Positions 6,257 through 13,374 of a stretch of DNA of 38,794 nucleotides are shown one piece after another (position 1 is the stretch's first letter; every line of letters begins with the position of its first letter). A program made the translations under genes and the position numbers. This DNA comes from a virus. Where the stretch lies: the IMG/VR virus record IMGVR_UViG_3300013094_000008, positions 1 to 38,794 of that record. One strand, written 5' to 3'. A model generated the notes under the pieces. The model was not told the DNA's origin, made no database searches, and saw nothing but the letters and a program-made list of their open reading frames with translations.

Positions 6257-6276
6257 GTGCGGACTTGCGTCCTCAC
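6257..6276 (-). ncRNA. GCAA-tetraloop hairpin in the leader of the 139-aa gene
   Basis: On the minus strand GUG-A-GGAC, loop GCAA, GUCC-G-CAC forms an eight-position stem with one A-G mismatch capped by a GNRA tetraloop. It lies a few bases before the AAAGGAG ribosome site. A further small ACGC-AATG-GCGT hairpin lies just upstream. It may belong to the 5' leader of this gene rather than to the larger RNA. Confidence 0.5.
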
Positions 6277-6316
6277 GCCATTGCGTATCGCTTCGCTCTA
6301 CTTATGGCATTTCTTA

Positions 6317-6328
6317 TTTTTATTTATC
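6317..6328 (-). promoter_or_regulatory. NATAAATA promoter-like box
   Basis: Minus strand GATAAATAAAAA, between the three-way junction at 6344-6401 and the gene at 5816-6235. It would start a transcript near 6315 that carries the 6257-6276 hairpin in its leader. Confidence 0.45.
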
Positions 6329-6343
6329 TCATTTCAAATAAAT

Positions 6344-6897
6344 GCGTAAGCAACTTGCGTTTGCCAACAGGACGAGCAAAGCGAGTGCTTTGGCATTACG
6401 CAGGTGTTGTTGAGCGTAGCGAAAGAACACCTTTTACTTGTTGTTTTGTTTTTTGTCATCAGCCTATTCACATATCCATAGTTTAGCACCAGCACTTTTT
6501 TGAAAAGTGGCGACCAGGATACGGTGGTTTTATTGATTTATGTCCTTGGCTGTATCTGCCTCGTAATATATGTGATTGCTCTTCTGCGTCTATAGTTTAA
6601 TGCTTTCGCACCCTGCTTTTGGTCTAACCGCATTCTACATTAGGCAATGTCTTGCCATAGTATAAAGTCACCATATATTATCGTAGTCGTAAGAGGTAGT
6701 CATTATTTCGTGTTACTATCTTACATCTATGGACGGGTTTTGGTTTAACCCCCAATGTAAAGTTATTAAGTCTGGTATCACCCAACCAAGCCACTAATAC
6801 GGTGTCCATAGTATAGAGGAGATTGTGCTTTGTCAGCGTTTGATATGATATTAGTAGAGGGAGCGAACCCAAGTAATACCAGACTCAATAACTTTAC
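6344..6897 (-). ncRNA. Candidate large structured non-coding RNA (about 550 nt or more)
   Basis: This occupies most of a 679-base gap without a credible gene. Helices visible on the minus strand: a 25-bp helix (6757-6781 with 6873-6897) enclosing a nine-pair helix (6791-6799 with 6849-6857); hairpins at 6735-6751, 6689-6724, 6601-6610 (UGC-GAAA-GCA), 6493-6509 and 6402-6432; and a compact three-way junction at 6344-6401 with a GCAA loop. Every imperfection in the first two helices is G-U on the minus strand but A-C on the plus strand, so selection appears to act on minus-strand RNA. A promoter-like box ends directly before the 5' base. Large phage RNAs such as GOLLD and ROOL are precedents in size and setting, but I cannot assign this to either class. 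The 3' end is uncertain. Confidence 0.7.
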
Positions 6898-6898
6898 T

Positions 6899-6910
6899 AT
6901 TTTATTTATC
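6899..6910 (-). promoter_or_regulatory. NATAAATA promoter-like box of the structured RNA
   Basis: Minus strand GATAAATAAAAT. Six bases past the GATAAATA core is base 6897, which is exactly the first paired base of the 25-bp helix. This is the same geometry that places hairpins at the 5' ends of the predicted transcripts from 35-48, 1648-1661 and 4753-4766. Confidence 0.5.
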
Positions 6911-6914
6911 TTCT

Positions 6915-7121
6915 TTACTTGAAAAGTATGTGAGTTGCTATGATTCCTACTGAACCTGTTAATACTGACCATAAAATCATATTGATTCTATCAGTAATCT
7001 TGTCATTATATTTTTGACTTTGTTCAAGGTGCGACTTCATATCTTTTTTAATCTCGCACACATCATCAACTAATACATCAACTTTAGTTTCTACTATTGC
7101 TAATCTTTCATTAGTTTCCAT
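6915..7121 (-). CDS. Small XhlA-like membrane protein, lysis candidate, 68 aa
   Basis: Residues 1-45 (METNERLAIVETKVDVLVDDVCEIKKDMKSHLEQ...) form a likely coiled coil. They are followed by one hydrophobic segment at about residues 48-66 (MILWSVLTGSVGIIATHILF) and a terminal Lys. This order, coiled coil then C-terminal membrane helix, is that of XhlA/haemolysin-type phage lysis accessory proteins. The ATG at 7121 was chosen over an in-frame TTG at 7133. It overlaps the Dps-like gene by 11 bases. It could also be a small spanin- or anchor-like protein. Confidence 0.55.
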   Translation of the reverse strand: METNERLAIVETKVDVLVDDVCEIKKDMKSHLEQSQKYNDKITDRINMILWSVLTGSVGIIATHILFK

Positions 7122-7566
7122 ATTCGTTTCCAATCGTTGAGCGTAGCATCCAACAGAACTTGTGTAGTTTACGCACTTGGTCTTGTGCGTAGTTGGCTAT
7201 GTCATCGTGTTCTCTATCAGCATTAGCGGCATCTTCAAGTTGTTCATATACAATAATCAAAGTGTCAATGTCATCATATACGCTTTGTAAATATTCATCA
7301 CCGTCACCATCATCATAAACAGGAATATCCATAACATCACTTTCGCTAATAATCTCAGCAATGCTTTTTGGAAACTCTGCTTTAACTGTGCGTAACAACT
7401 CACCAATAGTATCAATCTCTTCTTGTAGTTCTTCATAAATCTTTTGTAGAAGTTTATGATTACTATAAAAGTTGGGACCAGTAATATTGGCGTGTGCGGC
7501 GTGTGACTTATAATAAGTCATAAAGTTAGTCGCAAATGTTTTGGTTAAGGCTTGTTGTATATTCAT
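7111..7566 (-). CDS. dps-like: Dps/ferritin-like protein, 151 aa
   Basis: The protein has the Dps helix-bundle signature: SHAAHANITGPNFYSNH at residues 21-37, then KIYEELQEEIDTIGELLR at about 42-59. Against E. coli Dps, H25, H37, D52 and E56 fall on four ferroxidase ligands (H51, H63, D78, E82), while the D67 position is Gln. A long third helix (YLQSVYDDIDTLIIVYEQLEDAAN) and a fourth (VRKLHKFCWMLRSTIGNEY) complete the bundle. Dps proteins store iron and protect DNA from oxidation as 12-mers. The start lacks a Shine-Dalgarno and lies five bases after a CTAAATA box, so the transcript may be leaderless. It sits between the ejection genes and the XhlA-like gene. Confidence 0.82.
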   Translation of the reverse strand: MNIQQALTKTFATNFMTYYKSHAAHANITGPNFYSNHKLLQKIYEELQEEIDTIGELLRTVKAEFPKSIAEIISESDVMDIPVYDDGDGDEYLQSVYDDIDTLIIVYEQLEDAANADREHDDIANYAQDQVRKLHKFCWMLRSTIGNEYGN

Positions 7567-7571
7567 AATAT

Positions 7572-7579
7572 TATTTAGT
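7572..7579 (-). promoter_or_regulatory. ACTAAATA promoter-like box before the Dps-like gene
   Basis: Minus strand ACTAAATA followed by ATATT and the ATG at 7566. With the spacing seen at the other boxes, the predicted first base is the A of the start codon. It overlaps the end of the upstream gene. It is a weaker match than the ATAAATA boxes. Confidence 0.3.
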
Positions 7580-9962
7580 CATTAAACAAAGATAGTTTCT
7601 CTTTTGCTGTCAAGTTACCTTTGCCTTGTTTAACTTGACTGTATAACCATTGTTCCATTGTGCGTCTTTGTTGTGCTACAGATTTAATGGATTTATGTGT
7701 TAGTTCAGGCATATCAGCCCAATCAATAGTATTGCCATTTTCTTTAGCCGCTTCATCAAACAGGTGAGCATTTTTAACAATAACTTGATTATCTTTACTT
7801 GTTACATTAGCCTTTACTAAATCTTTAATAGCATATTCATTTTTTTTACGAATGATTTGACCTTGGCTACGATTTTTATGTATTCTTTCTTCTTGTTCAA
7901 CAGCCTCTTTTTGTGCTTTGATTTCAGCATCACGCTCTGCTTGCCATTTAGCCTTTTCTTGAGGCGTTTTCTTTATCAAGTCACTGGCTCGTTTTTTTGC
8001 TTCTTCTTGTGCTTGTATATAGTTTTCATATTGACTTTGTTTAAGTTGTTGTAATCTTAAATCAACTTTATTAATGCTGTCAGTATCGTCAAACAATGCT
8101 TTTTGATGTAGTTGTTTCCACTCTTCTGGTGTTCGCATAACTGTAGGTTTAACAGGTTCACTTAAACCTTGACTTGCTATTTGGTCAATCTCGTCAGGCG
8201 TAGGTTCTTTAGCAAGTTTTTCACGCAATATTTCTAACTGTGGACTTTCATTGCCTACACCACCGTGTTTACCTTCTAATGCTTCACGCAATGCCATCAT
8301 ACCTTTGCTTGGTTGTGGAACAACATCATACCCACCATAGTCATTTTGTTTTAACTTTGGTTCTGGTTTAGGTTCGTTCATTTCAGCCGCAACTCTTGGT
8401 GTTGGCTTTTCCAAGTTAATATTTGGTTCAGGTGCTACAGGTTGAACTGGGGCTTGTGGGACTGTTCCTCCTGGTGAGACATTCAATGTTCCAGTTTGTG
8501 GACCAGGTGCTTCTATTTGCTGTCCCGCAGGTTTACTTTGCGGACCACGAGCACGAATCATATCCAGTATTTGCTGTGATTTAGCCGCTTTTTCAGCGTG
8601 TGACATAGCAGGAACAGCCGCTGGAGCAGGTGTTTGTGGGACTTGTGTTGGCTGTGTAAATGGTGCTGGTTGGGACGGCGAAATAGGTCCATTGCCTGGG
8701 ACATTTTGTGTCCCAGGATTAGTTGCTTCAGGATATTGATTAATACCTGTGCGTTCATTAAATGCGGCTTTGTTAGCCATTTCTAAATCGTGACTGGCAA
8801 CACCACCAGGGGATACATACATAGGTGGTTTTGCTTGTTGCTGTCCATTCCAGCCTAACTGTAATGGTTGTGGGGATACAGGTTTAGGTGCCAGTTCAGG
8901 ATTCATATTGTGTAACTGTTGACTAAACTGTGTAGTTGGACTTGATGCTGGGGACGCCGTTTGTTGTCCAGCAGATGGCGATGGCATACCTTCTTGTTCA
9001 AACAATCTATCAAATGCGTTAGGTGGGGCATTACGCATACGAACGCTATCAGCCACATCTCTATAAGCATTAACACCTTGCTTCCACAATGGTTGTGTTC
9101 CACGCATACCAGGGATTTTATCAGTTACATTTTTGCCAAGTGTTTCTTCAGCAATAGTAGCATAATGTCCAACACCAGGAATACTACCTACAAATGGACG
9201 AGGACTTGTAGCATACGCACCTAATCGTTGTCCAATGTTTTCTGCCACTTTTCCAGGTGCTGGCACTGATTTAGTATTACTCAAGTTGTCCATACCTTGT
9301 GGTATAGGTTGTCTTAAATCTGTTGCTTTAGGAATCAATCCGCCAGTTAATCTATGTCCTGCTTCTTGAGCAAATCCTTTAACCGCTTTTGCTACTGGTG
9401 GTATAATAGCCTCGCCAGCACCACCTAAAGCACCTTGTTCTAACCCAGCAGTTGCTCTTTCTTGTAAGTTACCAGGAGTTGTTGTGGCACCAGCAATAGC
9501 ACCACCAAGTGCTCCTTGTGCTATTCTACCAGTAGCACCAAGTGCTCCAGCGATTTTAGCACCGCCTGTGTATGGAATAGCATAACCAGCCATTTGACCA
9601 GCACCAGTAGCATATGGATTAGATTGCTCATACGGTGCTACTTGTCTTTCAGTATCTTGTCTTGCGTTTGCGGCATTGTTAATAAATGCTTGACCTGTAT
9701 CTTTAGCACCAACGGCTTGTAATCCTCGTCCTGCTAAATCAACTAAACCACCAACAGTATTGCTTAATGTTTTACCTACACCCATTGAAAAACCGTGGAG
9801 CGATTTCATTCCTGGCACATTATCTTCAAGCCATTTGTTTTGTGATTCAACTTGATGTTGTGGAATAATGTGATGCTGAATAGCATTGGATATATCATCA
9901 GCAGACATATTGTCTGGAAACTCAACATCCCCAACATCTGGTATAGATATTACTTGAGACAT
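7575..9962 (-). CDS. Internal virion / DNA-ejection protein, 795 aa
   Basis: The N-terminus (ISIPDVGDVEFPDNMSADDISNAIQ) is the G-x-V-E-F-P-D-x-M-S motif common in large internal proteins of podoviruses. Residues about 55-180 are Gly/Ala-rich with a hydrophobic stretch (GFSMGVGKTLSNTVGGLVDLAG, GALGATGRIAQGALGGAIAGATT) that could enter membranes. A long Pro/Gln-rich middle (about 370-530) and a charged helical C-terminal part (KKRASDLIKKTPQEKAKWQAERDAEIKAQKEAVEQEERI) follow. It probably leaves the virion with the DNA to build the channel across the envelope. It overlaps the transglycosylase-bearing gene by one base. Confidence 0.65.
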   Translation of the reverse strand: MSQVISIPDVGDVEFPDNMSADDISNAIQHHIIPQHQVESQNKWLEDNVPGMKSLHGFSMGVGKTLSNTVGGLVDLAGRGLQAVGAKDTGQAFINNAANARQDTERQVAPYEQSNPYATGAGQMAGYAIPYTGGAKIAGALGATGRIAQGALGGAIAGATTTPGNLQERATAGLEQGALGGAGEAIIPPVAKAVKGFAQEAGHRLTGGLIPKATDLRQPIPQGMDNLSNTKSVPAPGKVAENIGQRLGAYATSPRPFVGSIPGVGHYATIAEETLGKNVTDKIPGMRGTQPLWKQGVNAYRDVADSVRMRNAPPNAFDRLFEQEGMPSPSAGQQTASPASSPTTQFSQQLHNMNPELAPKPVSPQPLQLGWNGQQQAKPPMYVSPGGVASHDLEMANKAAFNERTGINQYPEATNPGTQNVPGNGPISPSQPAPFTQPTQVPQTPAPAAVPAMSHAEKAAKSQQILDMIRARGPQSKPAGQQIEAPGPQTGTLNVSPGGTVPQAPVQPVAPEPNINLEKPTPRVAAEMNEPKPEPKLKQNDYGGYDVVPQPSKGMMALREALEGKHGGVGNESPQLEILREKLAKEPTPDEIDQIASQGLSEPVKPTVMRTPEEWKQLHQKALFDDTDSINKVDLRLQQLKQSQYENYIQAQEEAKKRASDLIKKTPQEKAKWQAERDAEIKAQKEAVEQEERIHKNRSQGQIIRKKNEYAIKDLVKANVTSKDNQVIVKNAHLFDEAAKENGNTIDWADMPELTHKSIKSVAQQRRTMEQWLYSQVKQGKGNLTAKEKLSLFND

Positions 9963-12589
9963 TATTGGTATTCTACTCTATTAGTTTTTGGATTATATAC
10001 ACCTCGTTTAGTAGGTGCTACAGGTGCTTGTTGTGTATTGTTAGCGGCAGGTGCTTCAGCAGGTGCTGAACTTAACGCAACTTTAGCGTGTGGTGTCAAA
10101 TACTTGTCAAAGTTTTTTAACCCAGTTGCTGTATATTGTTGTTTAACACCATTTAACTGTCCACCTAATAGTTTTTGGTAGCCATCTAAAATAGCATTAA
10201 GTTGTTCAGGTGATTTAGCAGAAGATAAGATTTTTTGTTTTTCTTCACGCTCACTCATACTACCACCATTAGCAACAACCGCTTTGGTAATCTCAGCCGC
10301 AAGTAATCCAGCCATAGCATCAAATGTGCCAATGTCTTTATTACCTGTATTTTTTGCGAAAGCATTAACGATTTGGTTGATTGGAGTAAACTCACCATTA
10401 GGTAGTTTTTTAATCTGTTCTCTTACAGTTCCAATATGGTCAACAGCAACATTCAATGCTCTGATAGTTTTACCAGTAGCACCTGTGTTAAACTCTTTGC
10501 GAGCCGCTTGTGCTGAATCGCTTTCTGTTTCACTGTAATCAGGGTCAAGTTCTTTTGCTCGTCTAATACTTAAACTACGCTCACCATTTATTGCTGGAAT
10601 GTTAGTGCTGGTTCTATCACCACTAATAAGCATTCTGGCATTATTATCAAGTGTTTCAGCATCAACTTTTTGTTCTCGTTTTAACTGGTCTTTGTTTTTA
10701 ACACTTGGAGAAGCATACTTACCCCAACCTTTTAGAAAACTTTCTTTACCATTATTAGTTTCATATGGGTTTTCTTCGTCTGGTTCAGGTTGTGTAGCAG
10801 TAGATTTTGTAGGTGTAGTAACACCAGTGTCAGTAGTTACAACTTGTCCTCTACTTGCTTTTAGGCTTTGTAGTTTTTGTGCTCTATGTGCGTCAACTTG
10901 TTGTTGAATACTTGTATCATCCAACCCTTGTTGTGCTAAATCATTATCTCCAGCACCACGCTCTCTTTCTTCAGTTTGGCGTTTTCTTAATATTTTTTCA
11001 AGGTTAGCGGCAGAAGTGTCTGCTTGTGATTCTAAACCACTTTTTGAACCAAGTGGAACCATACCACTTGGAGCAGTTTGTGTATACTTGCCATTAACTT
11101 TATAAACATTCTGTCCTTCTTCATTCTTAAATACTTCAGTCTGTCCCTCATCACTGTTCATAATATGTCCAGTTGATTGTAAACCAAGCATACCAGCATA
11201 TTGCTGTGCTTTGACTGAATCCATTTTCATACCATTTTTATCGTATGCGTTTTCAACAATACCTGTTAGTGGATTTTTTTGAATGTAAACTGGTTCGCCT
11301 TTTTCATCCATTGCTTGTTTAATAGGATGTGGACTTGGCATTAGTTTTTCCATCTCTTGTGCGGCTCTCTGGCGTTGTCCAGTATAACCATAAAACAATG
11401 CTTTCAACCAACTACCATCATTAGTTTGTTTTGCTAACTCACGAGTCATATCGCTGATGGCTTTAGTATTACCAGAACCAGCGGCTTGTATAGTTGCTTG
11501 TGCTTGTGCTTGTCCAACTTTACTTTGTTGGTCTTGTAATAGTTTATCTGTAGCAATACTTTTTGCCGCAGGACTTGCGTTAGGGTCACTAATAACACTT
11601 GCGTGGTCTTCTGGTGTTCGTGCTTGATTTATTCTATCAATGTGTTCATCACCTGTAGTTTGAGATACTTTTGGTGTTTCGCCATTTAATAACTTTTTAG
11701 CAATATCACGCACTTTCTCTTCGCCACCATTATTAACAGCGGCTTGACTACTTACAACACCAGTTTTTAAGAACTGTGCCGCACCTTTAGCACCCATAAA
11801 ATGTGCTAAACGCAATGTCTTGTCATCAGGTTGAATACCCTGTGCTTGTAGTTGTTTGCTTAATACGCTTTGATATGTTTGGTTAGCACGAAGTTGTTCA
11901 TCAGGTGTTAAACTTTCAATGTTCTTACCCTTAAAATAACTGTCTTGTGATTGTATGTCACGATAAGCAGGAGCAGTAATACCAAACTTACCATATGCTG
12001 TGCTTGAGCGTTGACCATTAGCATTTGCTGGATAATGATAACCCATTGTGTTATTATTACCACTTTCACTTTGAGCAATGGCTTGGTCATTTGGTGTAGG
12101 AGGTGCCGCAACACTACCTTGCTGAGGAGGCATTTGAGGTTGTTGTGCTGGAGCAGGTGCCTGTTGTTGTGGTGCCTGTTGTTGTGGTGCCTGTTGTTGT
12201 GGCATTTGAGTTTGAGTAGCACCGCCAACCAGTCCGCCTACTTGTCCAGTAGGTTGTTGTGGTTGTTGAGGAGCAACAGGAGCAATAGATTGAGGTTGAT
12301 TTGCTTGTGGCGGATTTTGTGGGTTTTGTTGCCCATTCATCATATAGTTACTGTTACCAAGATTAACTTGTTGTGGAGTAACTGGTTGAACAGGAGGTTG
12401 AGTTTGTCCTTGTGGATTAAACTGAAATCCACCAGAACTTAAAGAAGAACCATTTTGTCCAGCATCAAACTGATAACTGTTAGGTTGAACAGTTGTTGTT
12501 GTTGGAGTTGTATTTTGTGACTGACTAACGCCACCCATTTTTATTTTTAGGTTGGAATAGTCATTAAGATTAGATAAGTCTATTGCCAT
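9962..12589 (-). CDS. Ejection protein with lytic transglycosylase-like domain, 875 aa
   Basis: A Gln/Pro-rich leader (residues 20-160, including tandem QQQAP) precedes a domain of about 110 residues. It reads AIAQSESGNNNTMGYHYP, then STAYGKFGITAPAYRDIQ, then LRLAHFMGAKGAAQFLKTG. That order is typical of phage-borne SLT-type muramidases, with E175 as the likely catalytic Glu. The C-terminal third (RRAKELDPDYSE..., FNTGATGKTIRALNVAVDHIGTVREQI) matches a region common in podovirus internal proteins. It would cut peptidoglycan as the DNA enters the cell. It is the only peptidoglycan-degrading domain recognised in the genome. A good AGGAT ribosome site supports the start at 12589. Confidence 0.75.
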   Translation of the reverse strand: MAIDLSNLNDYSNLKIKMGGVSQSQNTTPTTTTVQPNSYQFDAGQNGSSLSSGGFQFNPQGQTQPPVQPVTPQQVNLGNSNYMMNGQQNPQNPPQANQPQSIAPVAPQQPQQPTGQVGGLVGGATQTQMPQQQAPQQQAPQQQAPAPAQQPQMPPQQGSVAAPPTPNDQAIAQSESGNNNTMGYHYPANANGQRSSTAYGKFGITAPAYRDIQSQDSYFKGKNIESLTPDEQLRANQTYQSVLSKQLQAQGIQPDDKTLRLAHFMGAKGAAQFLKTGVVSSQAAVNNGGEEKVRDIAKKLLNGETPKVSQTTGDEHIDRINQARTPEDHASVISDPNASPAAKSIATDKLLQDQQSKVGQAQAQATIQAAGSGNTKAISDMTRELAKQTNDGSWLKALFYGYTGQRQRAAQEMEKLMPSPHPIKQAMDEKGEPVYIQKNPLTGIVENAYDKNGMKMDSVKAQQYAGMLGLQSTGHIMNSDEGQTEVFKNEEGQNVYKVNGKYTQTAPSGMVPLGSKSGLESQADTSAANLEKILRKRQTEERERGAGDNDLAQQGLDDTSIQQQVDAHRAQKLQSLKASRGQVVTTDTGVTTPTKSTATQPEPDEENPYETNNGKESFLKGWGKYASPSVKNKDQLKREQKVDAETLDNNARMLISGDRTSTNIPAINGERSLSIRRAKELDPDYSETESDSAQAARKEFNTGATGKTIRALNVAVDHIGTVREQIKKLPNGEFTPINQIVNAFAKNTGNKDIGTFDAMAGLLAAEITKAVVANGGSMSEREEKQKILSSAKSPEQLNAILDGYQKLLGGQLNGVKQQYTATGLKNFDKYLTPHAKVALSSAPAEAPAANNTQQAPVAPTKRGVYNPKTNRVEYQ
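12156..12200 (-). repeat. 15-bp tandem repeat encoding QQQAP
   Basis: Three tandem copies of a 15-base unit in the Gln/Pro-rich leader of the ejection protein encode repeated Gln-Gln-Gln-Ala-Pro. This is likely a flexible linker that varies in length by slippage. Confidence 0.7.
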
Positions 12590-12593
12590 TTGA

Positions 12594-13346
12594 TTATCCT
12601 AAACTAAACATTGAACTACCATTAGCACCGCCAATACCAGCACTATAACCTGTTGTATTAGTTGTGCCACCTTGTGTGCCGCTAAAGTTAGGATTCCAAC
12701 TTTGTGATGGAGTTCCAAACAATATACTTGCGTATTGATTATATAACTGTTGTGGAGTAGAAGCCGCAGTGATTTGGTTGTTAGCCGCTGTTTGAGCACC
12801 ACCCAACGCATTAATACCTAAACTACCTAATGTGCTTCCTGCTTGTAGTTGTTGATTTGCTATGCCTTGTTCTGCTTGTGCTATTGCCGCTTCTTGTTGT
12901 GCTTGTGTAGAACCAGCAGTTTGTGCCGCCGCCAATGCTTCACGCTCACTACCAATCTGTCCAGCACCACCAAACTGTGCTGATTGATTAGCCATATTTT
13001 GTGAGTATTGTGCTTGAGCAGGAGCCAAAGACGCTTGTAACTGTTGTTGGATATAAGCAGGACTATCCATATTTTCCAAGCCTTGTATGCCGTTTGAGAA
13101 CGCATTTTGTCCGCCAGTAATCTGAGCATTTTGTGCTGTGGCTGATGTGTCAGCCAAGTTTTGTGCCGCAGTAGCAACGCTTGGTGCTGACTTGTTATAT
13201 ACATCAGTAGCACCTGTAACAGCATTTTGATAAGACGGTCCAACTGTGTTTGTAAACAAACCAGTCTGTGCCGCAATCATCGCATTTTGTTCTGGCGATA
13301 ATGTTGGAATGTAAGTTGAACTTCCGCCGCTTTTTCCTAAACTCAT
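12594..13346 (-). CDS. Small internal virion / ejection protein, 250 aa
   Basis: Begins MSLGKSGGSSTYIPTLSPEQNAMIAAQTGLFTNTVGPSYQNAVTGATDVYN, a pattern seen in the smaller internal proteins next to P22- and T7-type ejection genes. It is Ala/Gln-rich and helical through the middle (QSAQFGGAGQIGSEREALAAAQTAGSTQAQQEAAIAQAEQG), with a Gly/Asn/Ser-rich C-terminus. It is the first of three consecutive genes of this type, with only four bases between it and the next. AAGGA supports the start. It may be a core protein or help position the other ejection proteins. Confidence 0.6.
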   Translation of the reverse strand: MSLGKSGGSSTYIPTLSPEQNAMIAAQTGLFTNTVGPSYQNAVTGATDVYNKSAPSVATAAQNLADTSATAQNAQITGGQNAFSNGIQGLENMDSPAYIQQQLQASLAPAQAQYSQNMANQSAQFGGAGQIGSEREALAAAQTAGSTQAQQEAAIAQAEQGIANQQLQAGSTLGSLGINALGGAQTAANNQITAASTPQQLYNQYASILFGTPSQSWNPNFSGTQGGTTNTTGYSAGIGGANGSSMFSLG

Positions 13347-13361
13347 AATATTTCCTTATTC

Positions 13362-13373
13362 TTTTATTTATAC
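13362..13373 (-). promoter_or_regulatory. NATAAATA promoter-like box before the ejection genes
   Basis: Minus strand GTATAAATAAAA, with an exact TATAAATA core at 13365-13372, in the short gap between the giant repeat protein and the ejection operon. The predicted start near 13359 leaves a leader of about 13 bases containing AAGGA. Confidence 0.5.
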
Positions 13374-13374
13374 T

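Noticed and set aside
6112-6486. Plus-strand 124-codon frame
   Set aside because: Half of it is antisense to the 139-residue gene and the rest covers the RNA junction; it is on the wrong strand for this genome and lacks a ribosome site.
6859-6870. GGGTTCGCTCCC resembling a tRNA T-arm
   Set aside because: The loop does not have the seven-base TTCRANY form, and no acceptor, D or anticodon arms are found around it. No tRNA was recognised in the window.
6678-6972. Two overlapping 64-codon minus-strand frames in the gene-free region
   Set aside because: They cross the paired arms of the 25-bp helix, one overlaps the XhlA-like gene, neither has a ribosome site, and the peptides show no protein-like pattern.
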